64,000 bases of DNA from Melieria omissa (GCA_963971225.1 OZ020270.1:67152932-67216931), one strand, 5' to 3'; positions 1-11,976 are shown, counted from the stretch's first letter. Notes: generated from the letters alone by a model not told the origin. Made by a program: numbers and translations.

Positions 1-76
1 CTGCAACTCTAACCAGAAGCGCAACTGCTAGTGCGGGCACGATTTCTTTCGCAATTAGGAGCTCCGTCTTGTCCAT
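1..76 (-). CDS. Possible N-terminus of an ORF running off the window
   Basis: An ATG at 76-74 in a good context (AAAATGG) opens a minus-strand frame of about 25 codons (starting M-D-K-T-E-L-L-I-A-K-E) that stays open to the window edge. The family cannot be named from so few residues. It could equally be a chance frame or the start of a TE-encoded protein. Confidence 0.25.
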   Translation of the reverse strand, partial: MDKTELLIAKEIVPALAVALLVRVA

Positions 77-1452
77 TTTCTAAAACATACGAAAGGGAAA
101 GACAAAATAGATTATTTGGCACAATTTTTTATTAAAATTTGAACCACTTACAACTTTGCAACCTCAAAAAACCACAAATCACAAAATTTTACCACAATTT
201 TTCGTTTGTTTGTTTTTTCGTTTTTCACCGCTGACAGCTGCACAGCTGATTGGTTCGCACGACGACTGCGACCAAATTAGAATTTGTTCTATCGTCGGAC
301 GACCGGTCGTCGGTCGAATATCGCAGTCGTCGTCGTTGTGGGCAATCACTTAACAGTATTTTTTTGCTTCTCTCACCTCTGTTTCGTTTTTCTCATTTTT
401 TTTAATGTGCTCTTCTCGCCTATGAACGCGCACACAGCACGTGTACGATTGGACGCGAACTGACTGACTTCTGCATCCGCTGACAGTTACTTGGACAACT
501 GGTTGTCAAATTTAGTTACGAAAACCAGTTGAAAGACCAATGGACCAATGGAAAAGACCAATTTTGGGAACCAGTTGTCTCAGGACCGACAGGGTACTTT
601 CATCTACCACTATAACGACAGAAATCAATGGTATACTGTTGTAAGGCGATTGGGGTGTTAAACAATTTAACACTAGAATAAGCGACTACTTTGTAGGCGC
701 TAAGTGGAGCAACTGGGCCTCGCGAGGCCCATAAGCGATGATCAGCTGTTCCTACGACTTTCGCCCAGTTAGGTGTGGCATAGACAGCTGATATTGGTCA
801 CCCGTACTCTATGATAGTATAGCCACAGATAACTCATCATATAGATGTCCAGTCTCATACGACGAAAACGGCACAAAAATTTCAAGCTCTGAATTACAGC
901 TTTTTCCCGCAAAGCTATTTTACGCACACAGCTGCATGTGCTGATCCAGAACTTTTGCCGGATAGAATTAATTTTGAATTTCTTTTCTTGCTTGTGATAT
1001 TATCTTTTGCAACATACATTTATGATTTTAGCTGTAACGATCACGTACTGTATTTGGTGTAACAGGTAGGCAGCACGTCGGATATCCGTAATTTCTTTTT
1101 CGTAAATTTCGCCTCGGGTTCAAGGCTGGGCTTTTTTTAATTAACTTTTTTAATGGGTTATACCCGAAATTAATAATGTGTTCAAAAAATTTGATATAAA
1201 TGAATCGGCACTAAACATTTTGTGTATAATACTGGTCTGCAAAAAAAATTTTTTTTGCACTCCTTATTATTGTGCACGATTATTGTAGATGTGATATTTT
1301 TTAACAGAAACTGGGTTTTAAAAAATGTGTATCATTTGTTCGAAAAATCAATAATCGTTTTAATAATAAGGATAAAATATTACATATATGTTAATCACAC
1401 TAAAAACATTAAAAATCATAAGACAATGTAATTACATGTTGTTTCTATCATT
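77..1452. other. Unassigned AT-rich stretch with short palindromes
   Basis: No convincing gene. At about 255-337 two arms (ACGACGACTGCGA and its complement) flank a perfect inner palindrome GACGACCGGTCGTC. At 470-580 direct and inverted copies of CAACTGGTT recur. At about 823-852 the minus strand carries CTGGACATCTATATGATGAG, which is also found at 22206 next to a Helitron-like element. Short ORFs here show no recognisable domain. Confidence 0.5.
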
Positions 1453-1677
1453 TTACTTAGTAGTTTTTTTTCTTTTCATATTTTCTACTGGAGTTTCGCG
1501 ACGAATCGACCAACAAAAGTCGGCAAGCATTGCTTCCGACCATTTTCCGTTGTAGCGCCTCTCCATGTGCGATATATCCTGATGAAATCTTTCACCGTGT
1601 TCATCAGATACCGCTCCAAGATTTTTGGGAAAGAAATCTAAGTGAGAATCAAAAAAATGAATTTTAAGTGACTTGTT
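1453..1677 (-). pseudogene. C-terminal exon piece of a conserved orphan protein, split by hAT
   Basis: The minus-strand frame encodes S-L-K-I-H-F-F-D-S-H-L-D-F-F-P-K-N-L-G then V-S-D-E-H-G-E-R-F-H-Q-D-I and M-L-A-D-F-C-W, ending in a Lys/Arg-rich tail at a stop. I recognise this block as the C-terminus of an uncharacterised, highly repeated protein family seen in many arthropod and cnidarian genomes. Its biochemical role is unknown, and its copy number suggests a mobile-element origin. The upstream part of the same exon lies at 6706-6788, beyond the hAT insertion. Joining the flanks across one target copy keeps the frame (C-N-M-S-L-K-I-H). It is called a pseudogene because the hAT interrupts it and nothing recognisable continues upstream of 6788. 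Confidence 0.6.
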
Positions 1678-4600
1678 CAGTGCTGCTGTTTTAAATTTTT
1701 CTTCAGTAGTACAAATTATGATTTTTGGGTAGTATTTATGGACTTTGAGTAGTACACATGCATATTTTCTAAACAATGTAAAAAAAATGATTCAACAAAT
1801 TTTTAATCAAATACTATGTTTCAAAATACATTAACAATTTTATTTATTAAAAAAAAAAACAATGTAATTCAATTACAAAAATGGATATAAAGAAATTTCA
1901 TGTTTTTATTATATACTAATAACAATATTTTTGGTGGTGGTACTAAGTTTCCAAAAAATATAATAGGCTGTCTTCGTTAACGCATTAATGCAAAACATCA
2001 GTGTATTTTATTTTCGGACCATTGGAAATAGAGAGGGTTAATATGCGCAAATCTATTGCGAAATGACAGGATAACGAAGTTGCGAATATTTATCCTTTCG
2101 ATTCTCAATGGTTTGAAAATAAAAAAAATTCTGATGCTTTGCATAAATGTGTTTACGAAGACAGTCATACTTTTATTTATACAAAAGTGAAAAAAATCAA
2201 TGTAACTGTTACAAAAATGTATATAAACAAATTTTATATGTTCTTATTACTTATATACTAATAACAATGATTTTGGTGGCTCCCATTTTTCTGCATATTG
2301 TTCCCTAATAAACTTCTTGAAGTCAAAATGGAGTGGACAGTAGTGTTAAGCAAACAATTTCTTTTTTATCTTTAATTAAGTTTACTTCGGAAAATGTTCT
2401 CTCCGCAGTCGCACTACTATGCGGAAACGCAATGACAGTTCCAATAAATTGCCGAAGGAGTGGAAACATTAAGTCATTAATAGCATTTTTTAGTTCAAAA
2501 ACATACCCCCAAAATGCTTCTAGATCAAGATTGGGGAAACTTGAGCCAAGTTCCATATTTCGCAGTGCCCGCCACTCTGCTTCTAGAGCTTCAACACTTT
2601 GTTCCTTAATTAAATTGGGGAATCTTTCAATTAGGGGAACTAGGGTGGGAGATAATTTTCTGGGATTTATGCATTCTAAGCTGCAGAGCGTTTTATCGTA
2701 AAACTTAATACGGAATAGGATCTGATTGCAAAGCTCGATGTAGTATGCCTTACAACAGGTTTTTATATTAGTTTTTTCATAAGAAGTTAGGGAGGAGTTA
2801 TTTAAAATAAGTTGTGCTTTTGCACCCAGATAAATGTCATCTTGTTCAAGAAATATATTTGGATCAGAAAAATTTATTTGGTGCAATAGGATCTCATTGC
2901 AATATTCTTCTTTAAGGAAGTTCTGTAATAAAGTTTTAAAGAAAGCCCTAATTGTAGGAAGCAATACATGGATTCTGGGTTCTTCCGACTGGAACTCAAT
3001 GTTAATTTTGTTTGTAATATTTAAAACATATGCTAAAAAGGAATAATACGTTTTGCTTGCCTCTGTCATTTCAGCAGATATAGCACGAACAACGTCTGTA
3101 TTTTCATCAAACTCATACATTAAGAAGAAGTGTTGAAGTGGTACCCACTGCTCTAGTATTCGCGAAACAACATTTTCAAGGGAAAGCCAACGTGTAGAGA
3201 TAATTTAAGGATTTTGTGTGATTTTGTTGAAAAATGTTCTTGAAATTGTTTGTATTCATTTTGCCGTTTGGCACTGTGTGAAAAAAATGTATGTATATTT
3301 CTTGCAAGCACTTCTAATTGCTGCGGTAAGTGTTTGGATGCTGCTGACGAGCATAAATTAAGTGAGTGGCATACGCACCCCATCGTGAATAAGTTAGGCT
3401 GATGCTTTTTCAGCAGAGCTTTAACACCAGATTTTTTCCCCATCATTACTGCTGCATTATCCGCAGCGAACCCCACCAAATTGTTTAAAGGAATACTAAG
3501 TCCATCTAAATATTCTTTAATAGCCGAATATACAGAATAGCTATCTGATTTTTCTAGAGAAAGTAATGCCAGGAATCTATCTTGTACTCGATTTTTAACT
3601 TGATTAAAAAACCGAGCAACAAGAACCAAGCATTTTGATGTGCTCACATCTGTTGTCTCGTCAATAATGAGTGACAAATTTTGATTGCGTAAAATGCTTG
3701 CAATTTCTTCTTCCCCTTGCTTGCGAAGCAAGTTATTTACTCTATACGTTGCTTTTGTTTTTCCACATTTTAATTGTGTTGCCACTTCAGAATCTGCAGC
3801 AACTGCTTTGATTAATTCTATTAAAGGTTTTACCAATATAAATGGAAGATTATATTGCAACAAGAACATGATTATTCTAAGTTCAGCTATTTGTACTTTT
3901 TCAGCCCTTTTCTGAAATTGCTTTACTCGATAGTTATCTGTTACTGCAGGCTGATTCTTAAGAGCGATTATTCGGTTTGCATGACCTTTAGTGTTTTCAT
4001 GTCTTAAAAAATGTGAATAATTATTTACTAAAAAAAGTTCGCACGGCTTACAATACGGTTGAGATTGGTTGTCTTTTGCCTTCTGCTGCATCCATTCAAA
4101 TTGCGTGAGCCATTCCGGTCTGAACAGTTGCTTCCTTTTTTTTCACACTCAGGAGTTTTGCCAGCAAGTCCCTTTGTGTCAATAACTTCTATTTCGGATG
4201 CTGATCCTGTTGACCGTAAATCGCACTTTTATAAAACAAAAATAATTAATAAAGTACACTAAAACGCTACACTAAACACTGATGAAACTTAATATGTATA
4301 CTATACTGTATATTTATTTATAAAACTTACAGCGCTACTTTTTTCACCGCTGCAACTTCTTCGAAATTTGACGAGTTATCGCATCTTTCAAGATATCTGT
4401 GATATACGTTCAAATTATTAATCATATAAATTTTAGTGCTATTTATCTTACCTGTCCATAGCCACAAGTTCTTTGTAATTTTTTGAAAGGTTTGTTATAT
4501 TTAAAAATAGTGAAGTAATTCCTCGTCTTCTCCGACGCGTCACTGGCAAACTTTTGAAATTCTGAAATTCCAAGGAATAATGTGTTGCCACTATTTTTCA

Positions 4601-6705
4601 TACTTTGCTGACAAAGCCTAGGTTACAAAATTGCCACATTGGCCAGAAAAGAAAGTAGGAGAATGTATTCAATGTAATATATTGAATAGATATTATATAT
4701 TGAATACATTCTGCTATATCTATCTGATGTATTATCCTATGTTATAACTATGGTCAAAAACAATAATTGCTAGACTATTCCTTTGAGGCTGCTCAAATTA
4801 AGTTTTATGGACTTAAGAAATTATTGCTTTTGACCACAGATATTATCAAGCAGTCAGTTAATAGAGAAATGGAACGAGTGTGACAAAGTGTAATGAGAAA
4901 TAAATGCCTTTGCCTCAGATTAAAAATTTAAATTAATGACGACCTTAAAATTTGTATGGCTTAAGTGCAGAATAACGAACCCTCGTGAAATATATAAATA
5001 AGAATGCTAGATAGAGATTTAGATCTTGAATGGAATAATTTGTCCCTAGAAAACGCCAATCGGTCACCTTTCTATTTATATACAACTTTACATATGTACT
5101 ACTAATAAGTTATAAGCCAAAAATATTTTTTTATATAGAATTTGTAAAAACTGATTTCCGGTTTTTTCTTCATGGAGCTTTGCTGGACTGCACTTGTTCC
5201 AGTTTTATCATGCAAACATTGAATAACGCAGTCTTCATATTCAGATGAGCGTAAGGGTCAATGCCCAATTTTCGAATTTCTTGTTGTTAGAGATTAGAAA
5301 CAGGACCAACTGAGTGGCAACGTTGTTCGTATTCGGCTCCCGTTAGGTAACGGTAGTCGTGCGGAGTTTCTGGAAGTTTCTTTTTGAATTTCAGTGCGGC
5401 CAAAGCCCGAAAACATGTGATTTATTCGTAGGAGCTGTTCACGCTTATTTTATGCTTATACATCTTAAGTTCATAGGTATTATTTTGAGCAGCACGCTTC
5501 AATGGAACAGGTTTGCATGCTTAACTCAATGATGTCTTAAGTCGACCTAAGCAATTATTGTTTTTAACCACAGATTAAATAATACTTAATGATACTAATA
5601 CTTCTTTTGCGATGAAGTTCAATGGAAAATAGCTTTATAACTTTGATAAAATACTTAATCGTAACCAAATGTACTCTATATAATATTGGAACTATACTAG
5701 GCGTGGTTAAGCATGAAATGGCACAAATGGGCAAAAACTGGCAAAATTTTTTAAACAATATAGTAGCTTACTATTTGCATTTCGTACATACAATACGTAC
5801 AATTTCTTACCTAATTCAGCAAGATTTATAACTATTTGTCTACGGAAATTCTATAAAATTCGCATTTTGAAGATATATTTATACAAAAATAAAAAAATTT
5901 TCCCGTAATTTGTTTTATAAGTTGAAAATTCCATAATAAAACTAAGTACTATTAAAATTTTTTATTAATATCGAATATCATTATCGAATATGGTTAAAAA
6001 AAATGTCAACCCCAAGAGAAATCGAACGATTTTATACACTTATATCAGGATATTCTAATGATTACGAGTTTCACCTTAGTTTAATTTTTCTGACTCGTCG
6101 ACGTCCCAGCAACCACTTTATTGTCTTTACCAAATTTTAAAAGGTTCCTACAAGAATATACAAACATGCATAAGTTAATTTGTATTTAAATACAGTAATA
6201 TTACTCTATTATTTCACGATGTTCATTTTTGGGTATCGCATCTGCTGCGTTGTTTTCAAAGTTTATGACTATCAACATCTTATATCATATGATTAGAATA
6301 ATGTGAACTATTATACGAACAGCATTTGGCAACGCGGTTCAAAAAGGTGCAATTGTCACTTTAGTCGCACAACGGTAACTCTACGACGAGCTCATTTGCT
6401 TGATTGAAAAAAGTCCATCAAAAAGTGAAACATACGGAAACACATGTGGTAGGGCTGCCTACGAACCAAAGATATTTGGTAAGAAATAAAAAACAGCAAC
6501 ATTGGTTGGAATTTCGTGCTTCGGCAATGTTCAGTTTGGTTTGTTTGTATATTCTTTACGAGTAGCCTTACTTAAAATATGAAAATTCAACTGCTAAAAC
6601 TTATATTTCAGAAAATAGTAGTACAATCGGCCTGGGGGTAGTACGGTAGTACAGATGATGAAATAGTAGTAAAATACTACTATAGTAGTACGTTCGGCAG
6701 CCCTG
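1678..6705 (-). mobile_element. hAT DNA transposon, copy 1 (5,028 bp)
   Basis: The element starts CAGTGCTGCTG and ends CGGCAGCCCTG (hAT-type CAGNGCTGC terminal inverted repeats). It is flanked by 8-bp target duplications that differ by one base: GACTTGTT at 1670-1677 and GACATGTT at 6706-6713. It carries a two-part transposase gene on the minus strand (2323-4091). The 4.1-6.7 kb part is non-coding, AT-rich and holds small foldbacks, for example 4748-4848. The whole element is nearly identical to copy 2 at 41857-46881 in the opposite orientation. It is inserted in the orphan gene of 1453-1677/6706-6788. Confidence 0.92.
2323..4091 (-). pseudogene. hAT transposase, two frameshifted halves (copy 1)
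   Basis: The first ORF (4091-3153, 312 aa) starts with a BED/C2H2-like finger (Y-C-K-P-C ... H-F-L-R-H-E-N-T-K-G-H). It then has RNase H-fold blocks with candidate catalytic Asp in I-I-D-E-T-T-D-V and F-A-A-D-N-A-A-V-M, and C-H-S-L-N-L. The second ORF (3120-2323, 265 aa) carries the C-terminal dimerisation domain, ending H-S-S-A-T-A-E-R-T-F-S-E-V. Two frame breaks are visible. One near 3185-3195 separates the halves, although W-L-S-L-E-N-V-V-S-R-I-L-E-Q-W continues in the shifted frame. The other lies in an A-run near 2360, after which the usual hAT tail (R-N-C-L-L-N ... L-L-G-N) resumes. Both breaks also occur in copy 2. The product would excise and insert hAT elements with 8-bp duplications, but this copy cannot make a full-length protein without frame correction. 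Confidence 0.85.
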
Positions 6706-6788
6706 GACATGTTGCATTTTGCATACAAAAAATACAGAATTTCAAGGTATTTAAAAAAAAATTTTAAAAAAGTTTTACGTGATAGCAA
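6706..6788 (-). pseudogene. Upstream part of the hAT-interrupted orphan exon
   Basis: The frame reads ...Y-L-E-I-L-Y-F-L-Y-A-K-C-N-M-S up to the hAT terminus. It continues in phase with 1677-1453 once the transposon and one target copy are ignored. The K-C-N-M-S-L-K-I-H-F run matches my memory of the conserved junction in this family. Residues upstream are diverged, and no start or splice acceptor can be chosen with confidence. Confidence 0.45.
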
Positions 6789-6948
6789 AAAATAGGAAGC
6801 AAATCTAGATTCAGCATGTTAAGCTCTTCATTTATTTATTTATTTATTTACAAAGTTAACTTATAACTATATTTTACAAGCTAACTAGGAAAATCCAGCT
6901 ATGGCAACTAGGCCTTAAGCTTAATTAATTGCGTTAAATATACATGAG

Positions 6949-9900
6949 TTAAATGGAGTGATAAAGATTAGCGGTTTTTAGGAATTTAACAATTTTAGTA
7001 ATAGATTCTTCTGAAGGAGTGGATAGTAATGATAGAGGATTTGTACCGAGACAGGATCTATTCCTTTGGTAGCTGAGAAGCGGGCAATGAGCTATTATGT
7101 GTGTGATATCGATATAAATTTGGTTGCTGCATTGGCAGGTAGGGGGATTGCTGTTGTTCATCAGGTGGCCGTGTGTGAGTTTAGTGTGGCCTAGTCTAAG
7201 TCGTTCAAATTTTATAATATCTAGTCGGTGTAACGAATTACTGTTAGTTGGTAAGAATTCTTTGAGGTTGTTCCTTTTTGAGTTAAGTTGTTGATACCAG
7301 TTGCTTGTGTTATTCCATAGCAGTTTTTGTTTCTTCGTGATTTCTTGTTTTATTTGTTTTTTGATGTCATTGATACAAAAGTTATCGGTTGTTATTAACG
7401 GCGCTACGTGTGCATATTTTGCTGATTGGTCAGCAAATTCGTTGCCAGCGATTTGTACATGACCAGGAATCCATATAAGGCTGATTTTGGGGAATTTATC
7501 AATTAAAATATTTCTTATTTGTGAAGCGTATCGTTCGTTATTGTTCGTGTTTGCAATGGCGTCAAGGGCCGAGAGAGAATCAGAGCATATTGCGAATTTT
7601 CCTCTAGAGTTTTTCGCTATATTTATCGCTTCTATAATAGCAATCATTTCGGCTGAGAAGCTAGTACTGTAGTGAGGGAGATTCGATATTTGAATAACTC
7701 GGTTTGTATATGTTACACTATATGTGGCGTGGCCATCGATCAGGGACCCATCTGTATATATGAATGTATAATTTTCGTATTTTCCTTTTAATTCTTGAAA
7801 TGTTTTTCGGTATTCTAAATGATTTGTGTTGTTTTTACTAAGGGCACGGAGGGAAGTATTTATTGCTTGTTTTTTTAGTGCCCAAGAGGGATGAGGGCAA
7901 TATAAGTCTTTAATGGGCTTAATCGGAATATTAATTTCTGAGGTAAGTTGCAAAACTCTGGCGATGGCTGACGTAATTTTTAGTGTTTTTTTCTTTTTAA
8001 AATGTTTTTTTAAGATATTTTTAAGCGGACTATCATTACATTCCATAATGGACTTAAAGAGCCTTGATGTTACCAAGTCTCTTTGATTTTCAAAGGTTAG
8101 AATATCTGCCTCAAATAGCATATTGGAAATTGGTGTTGATCGAAGGGCTCCCAGTGCAGCTCTTACTGATACATTTATAATTGTTTTAATTTTCTTTATG
8201 AGGGATTTTGGGGCATATCCAAATAAAAATATTCCGTAACTTATTTTTGATATTATTAGAGTTTTGACAGTTGTGACTAGTAACCCGGTGTCACAATTGA
8301 ATTTCGGGGTTGCTAAACATTTAATAATATTGATTTGTTTGGCTAAAGAAGAACGAAGGTAATCTATGTGGGAATTCCATTTATATTTCTTATTTACTAT
8401 TACTCCTAATACTCTGAGTTCTTCAGTTTCGATTAGTTGAAGATTATGTGATTGTATTCGACACTGACAGTTTCGTTTGCGGCAAATATGAATATATTTA
8501 CATTTGGTTGAGGATAGTTTCGCTCCTGAATACGCACACCAGTTCTCTATATCTTGAAATAGATGGTTTAAGTTTAATATTGGGTTTTTGCTTTTACCGG
8601 ATTTTACGATAAGGTTGAAATCATCTGCATAGGCACAGAAGAATAAGTTTTTTTGTAGTGATATAGTAGTGCATAATTTGTTATATGCGATTAGAAAAAG
8701 TATGACCGACAGCGGAGAACCTTGAGGTATTCCGTTGTGGACACTTCTGGATTCTGAGTACGTGCTGCCTATCCGAACCGCGATTTTCCGATTAGTCATA
8801 GCATTAAATATATATTTTATAATTTTTGGCCCTATTTTCCAAGACAATAATTGGTCAATTATGGTATGAAGCCCAATCTTATCGTATGCTTTTTCAAAAT
8901 CCAATGATATGATTGTTAAGTGATTTTTCTTTGAGAGGCTGTCTGCGGTCAGGTAGTCTAAATAAAGTAGAGTATCTGCTGTTGATTTGCCTTTCTTGAA
9001 TCCGAATTGATGGTTGTTGAGTAGTTTGTTGGTGTTGACAAACCACCAAAGCCGGTTGGCGATAATTTTGTCTAGGATTTTGGCAAAGCATAAATTGAGC
9101 GATATTGGCCTATAAGATTTTGCTAACGTTTTTTCGGTTTTTGGTTTGAGAATTGGTATTACTACACTGTAATTAAAAGATTGAGGAGCCTGATTTTCGA
9201 AAATGTTGTTATATAGTTTCAGTAACCGTTTTTTTATTGTTTCTGAGGAATTTTTTATCATCGGATAAGATATTCTGTCTCTCCCGGGTGTTTTCCCTTT
9301 CAGTTTTGTTAGTGCTGAGCAAAGTTCGATATAGTTTATTTCATTTTCTATCACCTTTGCTTTGGTGCTTGGACTAACGTTTGGGAGGTTTCGTAGTATT
9401 GAATTTTTTCTTTCTTGAAACTGTGGTGGAAAATTGACGTCTGCAGCACTTTTAGACCAAAACTTACAAAATTCGTCAGCTATATGCCTTTTATCCATGA
9501 TTATTTGTTGTGGGTCATATAATGACTGTAGGCAGTGGATGCCGTGAGAAATTTTGTATCCGCAAAAGACGCGGATGTTAGACCAAATTTTTGCCGTTGG
9601 GGTTGACGGGTTTATTTCTGAGGTGGAATTTTGTATTGATTGTTTCTTTGTTATTTTGATATCGCGTTTTAATATTGCATTTGCTTTTTTGTATAATAGG
9701 AGGTTTTGATGAGTCATATTTCTTTTGAATTTATTCCATAGACGGTTTTTCTCTTTTTTTAATGCTTCAAGCTCACGGTTCCACCAGGGGACCGTGCGTG
9801 GTCCACTTTGTGGACGAAATTGGGGAATAGCTTCATTCGCAGCCTGTAGGATAATTTTTTTTAAATTGTTGGTTTCAGCGTTAACATTTGTTTTTACTGG

Positions 9901-10125
9901 TCTGATAGATTCGAATCTAATGCATTTATTTTGAAACAATGTCCAGTCAGCTCGTTCAATTTTAAATTTTGGTTTGAAATGTGGATTTGGTTGAAGTTGG
10001 TTAGGAAACATACTGATTATAATCGGGAAGTGGTCACTTCCACACAAATTTTTTTCGATGCTCCACTCCAAGTGGATGCTGAGGACAGGAGAGCAGAAAG
10101 ACAGGTCAAGGTGTGTGAAAGTGTG
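6949..10125 (-). CDS. LINE-I ORF2, C-terminal part: EN end, RT, RNase H
   Basis: This is about 1,059 codons of the pol-like ORF2. In order: the last endonuclease blocks (T-H-L-D-L-S-F-C-S and G-S-D-H-F-P-I); an RT domain with F-E-K-A-Y-D-K, G-I-P-Q-G-S-P-L and the catalytic Y-A-D-D (8620-8631); an RNase H domain with Y-T-D-G-S (about 7745-7755), F-S-A-E-M, I-C-S-D-S and I-P-G-H-V-Q-I-A-G-N-E-F-A-D; and a C-terminal Cys/His motif (C-Q-C ... H-I-I-A-H-C-P). The first six or so residues of the apparent 1,065-aa ORF come from the inserted CMC terminus. No stop or frameshift is seen, so the enzyme looks intact apart from the insertion. It performs target-primed reverse transcription. The endonuclease N-terminus is at 19178-19702. 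Confidence 0.93.
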   Translation of the reverse strand, partial: HTFTHLDLSFCSPVLSIHLEWSIEKNLCGSDHFPIIISMFPNQLQPNPHFKPKFKIERADWTLFQNKCIRFESIRPVKTNVNAETNNLKKIILQAANEAIPQFRPQSGPRTVPWWNRELEALKKEKNRLWNKFKRNMTHQNLLLYKKANAILKRDIKITKKQSIQNSTSEINPSTPTAKIWSNIRVFCGYKISHGIHCLQSLYDPQQIIMDKRHIADEFCKFWSKSAADVNFPPQFQERKNSILRNLPNVSPSTKAKVIENEINYIELCSALTKLKGKTPGRDRISYPMIKNSSETIKKRLLKLYNNIFENQAPQSFNYSVVIPILKPKTEKTLAKSYRPISLNLCFAKILDKIIANRLWWFVNTNKLLNNHQFGFKKGKSTADTLLYLDYLTADSLSKKNHLTIISLDFEKAYDKIGLHTIIDQLLSWKIGPKIIKYIFNAMTNRKIAVRIGSTYSESRSVHNGIPQGSPLSVILFLIAYNKLCTTISLQKNLFFCAYADDFNLIVKSGKSKNPILNLNHLFQDIENWCAYSGAKLSSTKCKYIHICRKRNCQCRIQSHNLQLIETEELRVLGVIVNKKYKWNSHIDYLRSSLAKQINIIKCLATPKFNCDTGLLVTTVKTLIISKISYGIFLFGYAPKSLIKKIKTIINVSVRAALGALRSTPISNMLFEADILTFENQRDLVTSRLFKSIMECNDSPLKNILKKHFKKKKTLKITSAIARVLQLTSEINIPIKPIKDLYCPHPSWALKKQAINTSLRALSKNNTNHLEYRKTFQELKGKYENYTFIYTDGSLIDGHATYSVTYTNRVIQISNLPHYSTSFSAEMIAIIEAINIAKNSRGKFAICSDSLSALDAIANTNNNERYASQIRNILIDKFPKISLIWIPGHVQIAGNEFADQSAKYAHVAPLITTDNFCINDIKKQIKQEITKKQKLLWNNTSNWYQQLNSKRNNLKEFLPTNSNSLHRLDIIKFERLRLGHTKLTHGHLMNNSNPPTCQCSNQIYIDITHIIAHCPLLSYQRNRSCLGTNPLSLLSTPSEESITKIVKFLKTANLYHSI

Positions 10126-10139
10126 CACTGAAAAAAAAA

Positions 10140-10597
10140 AGGTCATTTGTCAGAAATGATTTTTTAAAGAAATGGTTTTTCATTTGCTGCAAATGATTTC
10201 GCGAGAAATGATTGTGTCATTTGAGCTTGTTACATGAAAATTACATCAAAATCTGTTGTCAGAAATGAATATTCATTTCTAGTAAATGATTTTCATTTGA
10301 TTACATCATATGTTTTTTGATTTCTTAAATGCGATATCATTTGTGGAAAACGACATTTCTTTTGCTACAACTAGACGAATTATTTGTGTCCAAAGTTTTG
10401 TCATTTGCCAGAAAAGAAGAAATCTTTTGTCCCAAACGACCAAATCATTTGTGTCCAAAGTTGTTTCATTTGCCAGAAAAGAAGAAATCATTTGTCCCAA
10501 ACGACCAAATCATTTGTGTCCAAAGTTGTTTCATTTGCCAGAAAAGAAGAAATCATTTTTTCCAAATGACTAAATCATTTGTGTTTTTAATTTTTTC
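10140..10597. repeat. CMC subterminal repeats with a 65-bp tandem array
   Basis: TCATTTG-type motifs recur on both strands through this end. From 10386 a unit beginning GTGTCCAAAGTT repeats at 10386, 10451 and 10516 (period 65 bp, nearly three copies). In CACTA elements such arrays bind the transposase complex; here that role is inferred from position only. Confidence 0.75.
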
Positions 10598-10607
10598 ACC
10601 GCTGCAA

Positions 10608-11976
10608 GCGAACATACTAGAAAGGGTTCGCAAGGCCACTGTTGCACTGTACTCCTGCAAAAGAGCAGTTGGCAAAAAATGGGGTCTTCAACCACGAATC
10701 ATGTACTGGATGTATATCTCCGTGATTAGGCCCATTCTTTTCTATGGAGCAGTGGTATGGTGGACTGCCCTGGAAAAGGGGACCAACCAGAAACCTCTGG
10801 ACTCAGTTCAAAGATCGGCGGCGCTCATAATAACTGGGGCCATGCGATCGACACCGTCCAAAGGACTCTACGCCCTGCTCCACTTTCTCCCTGTTGACCT
10901 TTTCGGTAAACAAACGGCTACCCTCTCTGCAGTGAGACTAAACACCATCAATAGATGGCCGCGTACTGATTTCGGTCACTGCCGGATTCTAGGCAGTTCA
11001 CCTTACCTACATGACAACATCGACTACTCGGTACCATCATTTGTTTTCGGTTCTAAATTCTCAACCCTCATACCGCATAGACGGGAGTGGGAACAGGACA
11101 CGGTTCCGAAAACTGGAGTATGTTTCTATACTGACGGCTCCAAACTGGATGGCAGAGTAGGGGGTGGAGTAATGTGTGAAAATCCACCCATGGAAGAATG
11201 TTTTCGTCTTCCAGATTTCTGCAGTGTCTTCCAAGCGGAAGTTCTGGCCATTATCAAAGCCTATGTCTATGTTAAAACAACGCAACCTTCCTAAGAGTAC
11301 GGTTCGCATTTTCACTGACAGCCAGGCAGCAATAAAAGCCCTCAAGAAGGTTTCAACAACATCGAAGGTGGTTACTCTCTGCCGCTCCCTACTAAATGAG
11401 TTAGGGCATGCGCACAACATTATCCTTATCTGGGTACCGGGCCACAAAGACATCAGTGGAAACTGTGTAGCTGATGAACTTGCTAGACGTGGCACCACCC
11501 TCCCGCACCTTAACACCACAGTCACGGCAGGCATTCCTCTTGCCACCTGTAAATTAAAAATCTGTTCACTCTTCCTCGATAATGCCAACAGGCGATGGGA
11601 AGGGGAGAGTACATGTACCATAACTAAACAGCTCTGGCCTGTTTTTAATCAAAGGCGAACAAGAGCACTTATCTCGCTTAATAGGCAACACATTAGCACG
11701 GTCGTCGCAATTCTGACAGGCCACTGTTTATTCGGACGCCATGCCTTCAGACTAGGCGTCAACAGTTGGGACTTCTGCCGCAGTTGCCACAATGAGGAGG
11801 AGGAGGAATCTATCAGCCACCTTCTCTGCAACTGTCCGGCTCTATCTAGACGAAGATGGAAAACCCTAGGCTCTCCTTTCTTCGACAACTTGACTGAACT
11901 CAGTTCAGTTAGCATAAAAGACTTGATCGAGTTCATTCACTCTTCGAAATGGCTAGTAAGGCTTATCGACTTGTAG
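10608..11976 (+). pseudogene. LOA-like ORF2 remnant: RT thumb, RNase H, zinc motif
   Basis: The frame from 10608 to about 11270 encodes the RT C-terminus (Y-W-M-Y-I-S-V-I-R-P-I-L-F-Y-G, Q-R-S-A-A-L-I-I-T-G-A) and the first RNase H block (Y-T-D-G-S-K-L-D-G, then F-Q-A-E-V-L-A-I). A frameshift near 11270 moves the rest to a second frame ending at 11976: I-F-T-D-S-Q-A-A-I, W-V-P-G-H-K-D-I-S-G-N, D-E-L-A-R, then L-T-G-H-C ... C-R-S-C ... H-L-L-C-N-C-P. The order RNase H then C-x2-C-x-H-x-C suits LOA or a related RNase H-bearing clade. Residues encoded before 10608 in the longer reading frame belong to the CMC subterminal repeats and are not LINE protein. Confidence 0.85.

Noticed and set aside
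10384..10580. CRISPR-like regular repeats
   Set aside because: Eukaryotic context, direct tandem repeats without unique spacers, inside a transposon end.
10329..10607. N-terminal part of a long ORF (10329-11294) as protein
   Set aside because: It translates the 65-bp subterminal repeats of the CMC element; LINE coding begins only at 10608.
4337..10607. Shared TTTTTTCACCGCTGCAA at about 4338-4353 and 10591-10607
   Set aside because: A short match in unrelated contexts, partly the LOA target site; probably chance.
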